From: Planctomycetota bacterium
Lineage (GTDB): Bacteria > Planctomycetota > Phycisphaerae > Sedimentisphaerales > SM23-30
Reading direction: 5' to 3'
NCBI GenBank assembly: GCA_029573975.1
Contig: JAKQBU010000560.1
Span: 1-8,276, forward strand
Length of the DNA stretch: 8,276 bases
Part shown: piece by piece, positions 1 through 6,556 of the stretch
Layout: each line of letters opens with the position of its first letter
Numbering within the stretch: the stretch's first letter is position 1
Position numbers and translations under genes: made by a program
Notes under the pieces: model-generated
Databases searched by the model: none
What the model was told of the DNA's origin: nothing
Seen by the model: the letters and a program-made list of their open reading frames with translations, nothing else

Positions 1-175
1 GGCCGCTGTTCTGAGCGTTTCGGGCATATTCGGCGGTGAGGTCCGGGCTGCGGTGGGCGCTCAGGATGTGTACTTCAAAAGGTATGGCAAATTCCTTCAG
101 GGTATCGGCGAAGCCCTTCATAGTGGTCCAGTCGCTGTCGCTACCCATTACAATTGCTACCTGACTATCCGGCAT
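1..175 (-). CDS. purE: PurE, N5-carboxyaminoimidazole ribonucleotide mutase (N-terminal part, cut by window edge)
   Basis: This is the start of class I PurE, the cytosolic purine-synthesis enzyme that converts N5-CAIR to CAIR. The 58 complete codons begin MPDSQVAIVMGSDSDW. The G-S-D-S-D loop at residues 11-15 (phosphate and substrate binding) and the S-A-H-R motif at residues 39-42 are both present; the latter carries the family's catalytic histidine (H41). The fold-typical pattern of an alpha/beta start, then a helix, then an 'IPFEVHILSAHRSPD' strand and loop, fits the family closely. The ATG at 173-175 is preceded by a good ribosome binding site, AAGGAG (184-189), about 8 bases upstream, which fixes the start. 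The gene continues past base 1, so about two thirds of the usual roughly 160 residues are missing here. It is divergent from uvrC across a 92-bp spacer. The identification is firm despite truncation. Confidence 0.95.
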   Translation of the reverse strand, partial: MPDSQVAIVMGSDSDWTTMKGFADTLKEFAIPFEVHILSAHRSPDLTAEYARNAQNSG

Positions 176-197
176 GGTTTGGTCTCCTTGCTAAGAA

Positions 198-203
198 ATT
201 ATC
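198..203 (-). promoter_or_regulatory. Probable -10 element of the purE promoter
   Basis: Read on the minus strand the hexamer is GATAAT, five of six to the sigma-70 consensus. It would start transcription about 16 bases ahead of the purE ATG, leaving just enough leader for the AAGGAG site. No convincing -35 hexamer is found at 16-18 bp upstream (CTCAGC at 17 bp), so this call rests on the -10 and its position only. Confidence 0.35.
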
Positions 204-230
204 ATCCATTTTGGGACCGGGCTGAGTTCA

Positions 231-259
231 TTGATTCCCGGCAGCCGTACCCCTATAAT
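231..259 (+). promoter_or_regulatory. Sigma-70-type promoter of uvrC
   Basis: The -35 is TTGATT (231-236, four of six to consensus), then a spacer of exactly 17 bp, then a perfect -10 TATAAT (254-259). A start point about 7 bases beyond the -10 would lie at roughly 266, only 2 bases before the ATG at 268. This points to a leaderless or nearly leaderless uvrC message. Seen in sequence; promoter activity is inferred. Confidence 0.75.
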
Positions 260-267
260 AGCATATC

Positions 268-1623
268 ATGGCCAAGAAGGAAAGTAGTAGATTGGACGAT
301 ATTCGGCGGCAGATCAAGGATTTTCCTGCCGGACCTGGGGTGTATCTGATGAAAGATACGGAAGGGCGGGTACTTTATATCGGCAAAGCCAAGTCACTGC
401 GGGACCGCGTGGCCAGCTATTTTCAGCCGGGGGCGGACCTGATGCAGTCGCGGGGGCCGAAAATCGTGGAAATGGTCGAAAAAGCGGCGGATATTGCCTA
501 TCTGGAATGTGATAGTGAGGTGGATTCGATTTTGCAGGAAGCCCGGCTGATCAAGGATATCCAGCCGCCCTATAACAGCCGCCAGACGGATGACAAGAGC
601 TTTCCCTACCTGGAAATCACCACCTCGGAGGATTTTCCAGGGGTGTATGTAACCCGCACGCCCCGGCCCCGGGGCAGCAAGCTGTACGGGCCGTTTTTGA
701 GTGCGGCGGACCTACGCCGGGTGGTACAGGTGCTCCAGCGGGTGTTCCGGTTCCGGACGTGCACGCTGGAGATTTCCGAAGCGGATGAAAGCCGGCGATT
801 TTTCCGGCCCTGTATTTTGTACGATATCAAGCAATGCAGCGCTCCCTGCGGTGAGCGGATCAGCGCCGAGGCGTATCGGCAGGATATCAAGCGGCTGCGG
901 AATTTTCTCGAATCGAAACGGGCAGCGGTTCTGCGGCAGTTGGAACGGGAGATGAACGAGCAGGCGGGCCAAAAGAATTATGAGGAAGCGGCCCGGCTGC
1001 GGGATGAGATTCAAGCCTTGCAGAGCCTGGACGACCGGGGGGAGGTGGATGAGCATGTGCAGCCGGAATTGTTTGCGGTGGACCCGGCGGCGGGGCTGGA
1101 GCAACTGGCGCAGATCCTGGGCCTGTCCCGTGCGGTGCGGACCATTGAGGGAGTGGATATCGCCCATATTATGGGGCAGGAAGCAGTGGGGGGATTGGTG
1201 TGCTTTATTGACGGCCGGCCCTTCAAAAAGGGGTATCGAAGGTTTCGCATTAAAGAGATGGAAGGAATTGATGATTACGCCATGATCCAGGAGGTGCTCC
1301 GCCGCCGCTACCGGCACGCGGGGGAACATGAGGAGATTTTCCCGGATGTGATTTTGATTGACGGCGGGCTGGGGCAGTTACATGCGGCGCAGGAAGTGTT
1401 TGCCTCCATGCCGTTTTCACCGCCGATGGTGGTGTCGCTGGCCAAGAAGGAGGAACTGGTTTTTGTACAGGCACAAAGTGAACCGGTAAAGCTGTCGCGT
1501 ACGAATCCGGCTTTGCGGCTGCTGCAATATGTACGGGATGAGGCCCATCGGTTTGCTCAGCATTATTTTCATATTTTGCGGCAGAAACAGACGTTCAATG
1601 ATAGTGAACAAAATCCGGTTTAG
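268..1623 (+). CDS. uvrC: UvrC excinuclease subunit, short form lacking the C-terminal helix-hairpin-helix domain
   Basis: UvrC makes the two incisions flanking a DNA lesion after UvrA and UvrB load, in nucleotide excision repair. This 451-residue protein has the GIY-YIG nuclease at about 18-105, with G24-V25-Y26, Y37-I38-G39, catalytic R47, metal-binding E91 and N103 in family spacing. A cysteine cluster, C165/C182/C190/C194, follows and matches the cysteines reported to hold an iron-sulphur cluster in E. coli UvrC (last three spaced 8 and 4). A UvrB-interacting UVR motif lies at about 225-255. The RNase H-like second nuclease at about 290-430 keeps D297 (GVDIAH), D365 (LIDGG) and H427 (RDEAHRF). 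The usual family length is about 600; here the protein ends about 24 residues after H427, with no tandem helix-hairpin-helix. The ATG at 268 has no ribosome binding site. A TTG at 292 (codon 9) has AAGAAGGAAAG ahead of it and is a real alternative start that removes no domain. The 3' end overlaps the opposing gene by 4 bp. Confidence 0.93.
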   Translation: MAKKESSRLDDIRRQIKDFPAGPGVYLMKDTEGRVLYIGKAKSLRDRVASYFQPGADLMQSRGPKIVEMVEKAADIAYLECDSEVDSILQEARLIKDIQPPYNSRQTDDKSFPYLEITTSEDFPGVYVTRTPRPRGSKLYGPFLSAADLRRVVQVLQRVFRFRTCTLEISEADESRRFFRPCILYDIKQCSAPCGERISAEAYRQDIKRLRNFLESKRAAVLRQLEREMNEQAGQKNYEEAARLRDEIQALQSLDDRGEVDEHVQPELFAVDPAAGLEQLAQILGLSRAVRTIEGVDIAHIMGQEAVGGLVCFIDGRPFKKGYRRFRIKEMEGIDDYAMIQEVLRRRYRHAGEHEEIFPDVILIDGGLGQLHAAQEVFASMPFSPPMVVSLAKKEELVFVQAQSEPVKLSRTNPALRLLQYVRDEAHRFAQHYFHILRQKQTFNDSEQNPV

Positions 1624-4600
1624 CGGGTGGAAAATTCGCTTTGCAAGAAGGGAGTGCCGTGGTATTGGCCGGCGGTCAGGTCATAGGAGAAGTCCAGAAA
1701 TTGCATCTGATTGAAACGGACGGGCAAGGTTTCGGAACCAGTCAGTTGAAGCTGATTTTGCTGCCGATTGAAATTTAGATTTTCACAGGTAAAGATATGG
1801 CTGGAGCCGGCTTTTTGCACATATTCCAGGAACACATCTCCCGCGGCGGTGATTTCCTGTAATTGGCCCATGTCGATGCTGACGGCGGGAGTATTCTGAG
1901 CATTGGTATCAGCCGTTGCCATAGCCAGACCGAGATCCTGGCAGTTTAGCCGCATCAAGCCTTCGATTTGCCGGATACCTGTTTCGGTAAGCTGGACATT
2001 TTCCGGCAGCGGCAGCGGCATGTGGTCCATATAAACACCGCCGGTAAATTGGAGATTCTTCTGGTTTGGCTGCAGATGCATCTGATCCATAAAATTCACC
2101 AGGGTATAGCTGGGGCCGCGGCTGCTGAACATATTCGCCAGAGGATCCTGAGGATTTTCCTCCGTTTTGGGTGTGTCCTTCGATTTCCGATTATCAATAA
2201 TTTCAATCCAGCCTTTGCCCTGGGCCAGCAGGGTATTGGCGGCCTTATCGAAGGTCATCTGCCGGGCTTCCATTTGCAGGCTGAACAATAACTGATTGTT
2301 TAACGGGTCAAATCCTTTACTGATAAAAGATACGGAAGGCCCTTCCGCGGTAAAGGTATCCAGGTTTTTCAGGGTATCTTTGTTCACGAAGGAAAGAGAG
2401 GGTTCCTTTTCAGCAGCGGCATCCGGATTGGGAAGGGAAGATTGTTCCACCAAAAATTGGATCGTCATGCCGGAACAGGTAATCCGGTTTTCCATCCGTT
2501 GATTGTCCTGGGAAAATTGGGAATCAGCCTGAACGTTCCGCAGGGAAATATTGCCGTTTTTCAGGTCAAATATGGCTCCTTCCTGCCAGACGATATGAAA
2601 CGGAACCGGTTCGGAGGAGCTGCTGCCCATCAGGTCGCCGGGCAGGAGGGCATTCAAAACACCCGAATCCGGCATTTGACAAAATTCTTTTTTGAGGTCC
2701 GCGACGATCAGGTTCCCACCCAGGGTATTTTGCCCATTCATCTGGAGAACCTGGGCCGGTTGGCCCGCTACGGTACAGATTTCCTGGAGAAGGTCGATTT
2801 CCGCACGGTCTCCGATAATCCGATAATTTTCCTGTTTGGCGGTGAGGCGGAATTTGCCGTTGGTGCCTTCCGCCAAGGCATAGACCGGCGGATTGTCTTT
2901 CCACAGTTGATCGATCCCCAGACTGGATTGTGATTGCGGTTTGTCTGAGGTTTTAGAGGCAGCCGGGCCGTCCGCTTCAGCGGCAAATTCCAGGGTAATT
3001 TTATCCCCCGCTTCGATCAGATAGTTCGGATCTTCGTAATAGACATTGCCGGCGAGCTGCACATTTTTCAGGAATGGTTTTCCGTCTTTTGCCGGCTCAA
3101 AATTCATGGCAAGTTTTTCCGCCGATAAATTCAGGTTCTCACTCTGAGCCCGGATATGACTGGCCAAATCGATGGAACGAATGGGAGGCATGGGGTAGTC
3201 GTTGGGATCTGTGCTGGCGGTGTCAATCGGCCGGCCGGATTCAAAGAAGGTTAACAAACCCTGCCCGGCGGATAATTCGCCGTTTTCATCCCGGATATGA
3301 AGGGTGCCGTCAAAGGCCAGTTCTTCTATCTGGATATTCATCAGCGAATCCTGGGAATAGTCTTTTGGACCGGTTTGGGGGGTAAATTTCATTTTCATCC
3401 GGTCCTGATAATCAATTACCATCGGCTGGTCCATGTCCGGTGTCTGGTGCTCCACCTGGCCAGGCCCGATCAGAGCGGCAATTCCATTTTGCATATCCAG
3501 TTGAATTTCCTGCTGGGCGGTGGCGCGGGATTCTTCGGAGAGATTCAGCAGGATCGGGCGGTTCTCCCGGCTGTTGAGCGTGAATTGTTCCAGCGTTTGG
3601 TCATAGATCATGATATCGGATTCCACCACCGGTTTGCTGTTGCGCAAGATGCGAGCGGGTTTGCCTTCCATCCGCACTTGAAGTTGGTCCCCGGCTTCGG
3701 ATGGGGTGATATCCTCCGCGACCGCGATGCGGAGCGAGCCGCTACAGGTGATGGTTACCGGCGGCTGGGATTCATCGGCAGACAGGGCAGTTTCTCCGGT
3801 GCCGGCAGGTTGCTCGCCGGCCGGATGGGTTTTATCGGCGGTTTTCGGCGCATCCTCTGCCATTGGTCCGGCATCCATATCCGTAACGATTTCGAGCAGA
3901 TCGGCCAGTATTTGTTCCTTGCCCAGATCAATTTGTACCTGGTTAAATAAGGTGAACCGGTAGGGTATTTTTTTCTTGGCGGAGGCGTTTTCTTTCGTAT
4001 CGACGGACGAGGTGGACGGTTTTTCTCTAGGGGATTTTTCCCGGGATTCCAGTGCCTCACGAGCAATGGTTAATTGCTGGAGGTTTCGCAATTCCAGCTC
4101 CTGCAAACGTTCCTGTAACTGGTCGTATATCAGGCTGAGGTTTTTGCCTTGTAGCTCAATTTTTTCGGAGCGGGCATGAATCGGGCCGGAACAGACCAGG
4201 CGGGACATGTCCCGTTCAAATACAATCCGGTCCAGTTCCACCGTCAATTCCAGCGGCCGCAGTTCGAGGGCCGTATCGGCCGCTTCCTGCCGGTACACGA
4301 TCAGCCGAACCTTTTCCTCCAAAAAGCCGCTTTCAGGATATTTGAAGGATCCCATGGAGCTTTCCAGCGGAATCCCGCCTCGCTCGGCACGTATCTCGAT
4401 AATCCGGCTGTTTTTGAGATAGATTTTCGTCCAGGGTTCACTGATGAGAACGACATCCTCTTCGCTGCGGATACGTTCCTTAAAGCCGAATTCCCGGGTC
4501 AGCTTTCCGCTGGGATCCCGGTCCTGAAAATGCAGTCCCTGAATCTGGCCGATTTTTATGTCCTGCACCTCGAGAAATTGCTGTTGATTTTCATCGATCG

Positions 4601-4748
4601 CAGGATCTGTGATGGGCAGAGTGGTTGACGGGTTTTTCCCCAGGGAGGGATGTTCCGAATCGATGGCGGGGGTCAGCCAGTGGTAAAGCACAAGAGCGGT
4701 TAAAGAACAGCCCAGGGTAATCAGAACTAATAGCAATCGTTTCAGCAT
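1620..4748 (-). CDS. Giant OstA/LptC-like periplasmic protein, probable LPS transport bridge
   Basis: This 1042-residue protein starts with K3-R4 and a hydrophobic stretch (about 5-25), an inner-membrane anchor like that of LptC. C14 follows TLG and is not a standard lipobox. The rest looks periplasmic and beta-rich. Residues about 55-225 resemble LptC (a 'DPSGKLTREFGF' stretch, then strands up to RLVCSGPIHARSEKIELQGK). Later segments carry OstA/LptA-like strand patterns: VQLAGNVYYEDPNYLIEAGD (563-582), ITAAGDVFLEY (966-976) and a last repeat to about 1030. A [VT]-C-S-G motif recurs at 185-188, 334-337 and 757-760. Hydrophilic linkers at about 232-261, 290-330 and 590-612 separate modules. 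LptC and LptA are each about 190 residues in E. coli, so this is about five times longer. It lies 20 bp after kdsC, in the position of lptC-lptA. The ATG has no clear ribosome binding site (AAGCTAATATGAAATTTAC upstream), so translation may be coupled to kdsC. The family is inferred from position and pattern; direct glycolipid binding is not shown. Confidence 0.7.
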   Translation of the reverse strand: MLKRLLLVLITLGCSLTALVLYHWLTPAIDSEHPSLGKNPSTTLPITDPAIDENQQQFLEVQDIKIGQIQGLHFQDRDPSGKLTREFGFKERIRSEEDVVLISEPWTKIYLKNSRIIEIRAERGGIPLESSMGSFKYPESGFLEEKVRLIVYRQEAADTALELRPLELTVELDRIVFERDMSRLVCSGPIHARSEKIELQGKNLSLIYDQLQERLQELELRNLQQLTIAREALESREKSPREKPSTSSVDTKENASAKKKIPYRFTLFNQVQIDLGKEQILADLLEIVTDMDAGPMAEDAPKTADKTHPAGEQPAGTGETALSADESQPPVTITCSGSLRIAVAEDITPSEAGDQLQVRMEGKPARILRNSKPVVESDIMIYDQTLEQFTLNSRENRPILLNLSEESRATAQQEIQLDMQNGIAALIGPGQVEHQTPDMDQPMVIDYQDRMKMKFTPQTGPKDYSQDSLMNIQIEELAFDGTLHIRDENGELSAGQGLLTFFESGRPIDTASTDPNDYPMPPIRSIDLASHIRAQSENLNLSAEKLAMNFEPAKDGKPFLKNVQLAGNVYYEDPNYLIEAGDKITLEFAAEADGPAASKTSDKPQSQSSLGIDQLWKDNPPVYALAEGTNGKFRLTAKQENYRIIGDRAEIDLLQEICTVAGQPAQVLQMNGQNTLGGNLIVADLKKEFCQMPDSGVLNALLPGDLMGSSSSEPVPFHIVWQEGAIFDLKNGNISLRNVQADSQFSQDNQRMENRITCSGMTIQFLVEQSSLPNPDAAAEKEPSLSFVNKDTLKNLDTFTAEGPSVSFISKGFDPLNNQLLFSLQMEARQMTFDKAANTLLAQGKGWIEIIDNRKSKDTPKTEENPQDPLANMFSSRGPSYTLVNFMDQMHLQPNQKNLQFTGGVYMDHMPLPLPENVQLTETGIRQIEGLMRLNCQDLGLAMATADTNAQNTPAVSIDMGQLQEITAAGDVFLEYVQKAGSSHIFTCENLNFNRQQNQLQLTGSETLPVRFNQMQFLDFSYDLTAGQYHGTPFLQSEFSTR

Positions 4749-4768
4749 AATGTAAATTTCATATTAGC

Positions 4769-5278
4769 TTAGCGCCGGTAGCGTTCCAGGGCCTGATCCC
4801 ATAAATTCATTCGTTGTAACAGGAGTTGAATGAGTTCCTGAACGGCCCCGCGTCCGCCTTCGACACTGGTAACGTAATGGGCGGCCAGTTTGACTTCTTC
4901 CGTGGCGTCCGCCACGGCAACGGCAAATCCCACACGCCTCATGACCGGCAGGTCCGGCAGATCATCACCGATATAGGCCATCTGTTCGGCTGGGACCTGT
5001 GATTCTTGTTTAAGCTGCTCAAAGACCGCCAGTTTGTCGTGGGCCTGCTGATAAACAAAATCAATTTCCAATTCGCGGGCTCGGTGTTCCACTGCCTGGC
5101 ACTGCCGGCCGGTAATAATCGCCGTTTGCAGCCCCAGCCGTTTCCAGATCCGCAGCCACGCCCCATCATGTACGTGAAATTTCTTCGACTCGGTCCCATC
5201 GTCGTGGATGATGACCCCGCCGTCGGTAAGTACGCCGTCCACATCCATAACCAGCAGTTTGATGTCGATATCCTTCAC
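4769..5278 (-). CDS. kdsC: KdsC, 3-deoxy-D-manno-octulosonate 8-phosphate phosphatase
   Basis: KdsC removes the phosphate from Kdo-8-phosphate to release free Kdo, the sugar linking lipid A to core, in the cytosol. It is a 169-residue HAD phosphatase without a cap, and family members function as tetramers. Motif I is D12-V-D14-G-V-L-T-D-G, giving the nucleophile D12 and acid/base D14. Motif II is T56-G57-R58, motif III K82, and motif IV G104-D105-D106-L-P-D109. The KdsC-typical G-G-R-G-A-V-Q-E-L tail motif is at 141-149. E. coli KdsC is about 188 residues. The start codon is GTG (5276-5278), which sits in a GTGA overlap with the kdsD stop. AAGGTGA lies 5-7 bases upstream as ribosome binding site inside the kdsD end, which supports this start and translational coupling. 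The next gene starts 20 bp after its stop. Confidence is high because all four HAD motifs and the neighbour kdsD agree. Confidence 0.95.
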   Translation of the reverse strand: MKDIDIKLLVMDVDGVLTDGGVIIHDDGTESKKFHVHDGAWLRIWKRLGLQTAIITGRQCQAVEHRARELEIDFVYQQAHDKLAVFEQLKQESQVPAEQMAYIGDDLPDLPVMRRVGFAVAVADATEEVKLAAHYVTSVEGGRGAVQELIQLLLQRMNLWDQALERYRR

Positions 5279-6276
5279 TGTATCACCTTCAAAGCCACCA
5301 CGTCCTGGACATCGATCAGGCCGACGGGGCAGCCGTCATTGTCCACCACCGGGATTTCATCAATACGATGCTTATGTAAGATGGCCAATGCTTCGCTGGC
5401 CAGGGTGTCAGGCCGGACAACCTTGGGATTACGGGTCATGATCTCGCGGACGGGGCAGGAATGGATTTTCTCGCCTTTCTTTTCGATGCCGCGCCGCAGG
5501 TCACCGTCGGTCAGCAGGCCGCTGAGTTTGCCCTGCTCATCCAGCAGCAGCACGCAACCGTGCCGAAAGGCGGAACCGGCTTCCGCTTTTTGCAGGGCCT
5601 CCTGGACGGTGCAATGGTCCGGGGCCTGGGGCAGGGCCTTGCCGGGTGAGAACATGGCGGCTTGTTCGACCGTTACCAGTTTGCGGCCCAGGGAGCCGCC
5701 GGGATGATAGCGGGCATAATCCTCAGTCTGGAAATTCCGCATCTTCATGACCGTCAGGGCCAGGGCGTCACCCAGGGCCAGCATACAGGTGGTGCTGGTG
5801 CTGGGGGCCAGGCCCAGCGGGCAGGCCTCTTCGATCTTGCCCAACAGGACGGTTACATTACTATGCTTGGCCAGGGCGGATTCGGGATTGCCGGTGATAC
5901 CGATCATGGTGATGCCCAGTTGTTTGAGGAGGGCAATCAGCCGGACGATTTCTTCGCTTTCCCCGCTGTGGCTGAGGACAATAGCCAGGTCTTCACTGCG
6001 GAGCCGGCCCAGGTCGCCGTGCACCGCCTCGGCGGCATGGAGAAAATGGCTGGGCGTGCCGGTCGAGCCGAAGGTGGCGGAGATTTTCCGGGCGACGATC
6101 CCCGCCTTGCCGATGCCGCTGAGCACGACACTGCCGGTACAGTCGTAGATCATCTGCGCTGCCCGGCAGAAGTTCTGGTCCAGCCCGGCCGCCATCCGGA
6201 GCATGGCCTGGGCCTCCTGATGAATCAGTTGTCGGGCCTCTTCCAGGTTCATTTTATCTTTTTGTGGTTCAACCAT
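5275..6276 (-). CDS. kdsD: KdsD, D-arabinose 5-phosphate isomerase (SIS plus two CBS domains)
   Basis: KdsD (KpsF/GutQ family) interconverts D-ribulose 5-phosphate and D-arabinose 5-phosphate, the first committed step to Kdo. The 333 residues are full family length. A SIS sugar-isomerase domain covers about 40-175 with the loops GIGKAG (54-59), SHSGESEE (102-109), LGLAPSTSTT (154-163) and YHPGGSLG (190-197). K57, E109, E150 and H191 match the four catalytic residues K59, E111, E152 and H193 of E. coli KdsD at a constant offset of two. Two CBS domains follow at about 205-265 and 275-333, a nucleotide-sensing module usual in this family. The ATG at 6274-6276 has AGGA about 9 bases upstream; an in-frame ATG at codon 9 has no better site. 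It is the first gene of a kdsD-kdsC-giant OstA/LptC-like operon and overlaps kdsC by 4 bp. Its promoter is the element at 6319-6347. The Kdo context separates it from the capsule and sorbitol paralogues KpsF and GutQ. Confidence 0.94.
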   Translation of the reverse strand: MVEPQKDKMNLEEARQLIHQEAQAMLRMAAGLDQNFCRAAQMIYDCTGSVVLSGIGKAGIVARKISATFGSTGTPSHFLHAAEAVHGDLGRLRSEDLAIVLSHSGESEEIVRLIALLKQLGITMIGITGNPESALAKHSNVTVLLGKIEEACPLGLAPSTSTTCMLALGDALALTVMKMRNFQTEDYARYHPGGSLGRKLVTVEQAAMFSPGKALPQAPDHCTVQEALQKAEAGSAFRHGCVLLLDEQGKLSGLLTDGDLRRGIEKKGEKIHSCPVREIMTRNPKVVRPDTLASEALAILHKHRIDEIPVVDNDGCPVGLIDVQDVVALKVIQ

Positions 6277-6318
6277 AGTAACAATCCTACTTTTTAGTCT
6301 GGAATTACCATCGCAGGC

Positions 6319-6347
6319 ATTATCCCGGATTCCTCCTCCGCCGTCAA
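6319..6347 (-). promoter_or_regulatory. Proximal promoter of the kdsD operon
   Basis: Read on the minus strand: -35 TTGACG (6342-6347, five of six), 17-bp spacer, -10 GATAAT (6319-6324, five of six). The predicted start point near 6312 gives a leader of about 36 bases to the kdsD ATG, with the AGGA site inside it. Spacing and both hexamers are near consensus. No competing gene lies between it and kdsD. Confidence 0.75.
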
Positions 6348-6370
6348 GCGGTTAGGTCTCATCTTACGTG

Positions 6371-6400
6371 TTTATATATAAATAATGACGGAACCGTCAA
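6371..6400 (-). promoter_or_regulatory. Possible distal promoter of the kdsD operon
   Basis: On the minus strand a TTGACG -35 (6395-6400) is followed at 16 bp by TATATA or at 18 bp by TATAAA within the AT-rich run at 6371-6384. It sits 53 bp upstream of the matching TTGACGG of the proximal promoter, and its -35 is embedded in the palindrome at 6386-6399. The AT-rich run makes a chance -10 likely, so this is tentative. Confidence 0.35.
6386..6399. promoter_or_regulatory. Perfect 14-bp palindrome, candidate operator
   Basis: TGACGG-AA-CCGTCA has two perfectly complementary 6-bp arms around a 2-bp centre. The loop is too short for an RNA hairpin, so a dimeric DNA-binding protein is the more likely reader. 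It overlaps the distal TTGACG element and lies about 40 bp upstream of the proximal -35 of kdsD. No regulator gene is visible in the window, and the binding protein is unknown. Confidence 0.4.
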
Positions 6401-6520
6401 AAGTCGATATGAACATCCAAAAACGGCTCTGGTTCCCCAATAACAAGGGTTCGAAGAGATTTTTTCGCTGGCGTCAAATAATGAAGAATTGGGATGATTT
6501 TTGGGGATGAGAAGATAAAG

Positions 6521-6556
6521 CAGGATAAGAAAGACAGGAATTAGGCGCAGGATTAA
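6521..6556 (+). repeat. Three degenerate CAGGATTAA repeats
   Basis: CAGGATAA (6521-6528), CAGGAATTA (6535-6543) and CAGGATTAA (6548-6556) occur with a period of 13-14 bases. They look like a decayed form of the CAGGATTAA-type short intergenic repeats found between genes in several environmental bacteria. The third copy forms the left arm of the hairpin at 6550-6570. The copies are short and imperfect, so chance cannot be ruled out. Confidence 0.4.

Noticed and set aside
4..46. Possible lipoprotein or signal feature for the giant protein based on TLGC at residues 11-14 (bases about 4707-4718)
   Set aside because: The residues at -3 and -2 (Thr, Leu) do not fit the lipobox, and hydrophobicity continues after the Cys to about residue 25, which fits a membrane anchor like that of LptC better.
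712..1329. A 205-codon open frame on the minus strand inside uvrC
   Set aside because: It lies wholly opposite conserved uvrC domains, has no ribosome binding site or recognisable domain, and is the expected by-product of a GC-rich coding strand.
3229..3236. GGCCGGCC palindrome inside the giant gene
   Set aside because: It is a single 8-bp site in GC-rich coding sequence, explained by codon usage for Ser-Gly-Arg-Pro, with no sign of regulation.
3297..3950. A 217-codon open frame on the plus strand inside the giant LPS-transport-like gene
   Set aside because: It is antisense to a continuous 1042-codon gene with operon context, and its translation shows no family motifs or upstream signals.
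5662..6297. A 211-codon open frame on the plus strand opposite kdsD
   Set aside because: It mirrors the kdsD reading frame; the Gly/Ala/His-rich translation is typical of the complement of a GC-rich gene and has no known domain.
6428..6458. A GGTTCGAA-like box suggesting a tRNA T-arm or an attachment-site remnant
   Set aside because: The flanking bases do not form a T-stem, no acceptor or anticodon arm is present, and no integrase or mobile gene is nearby.
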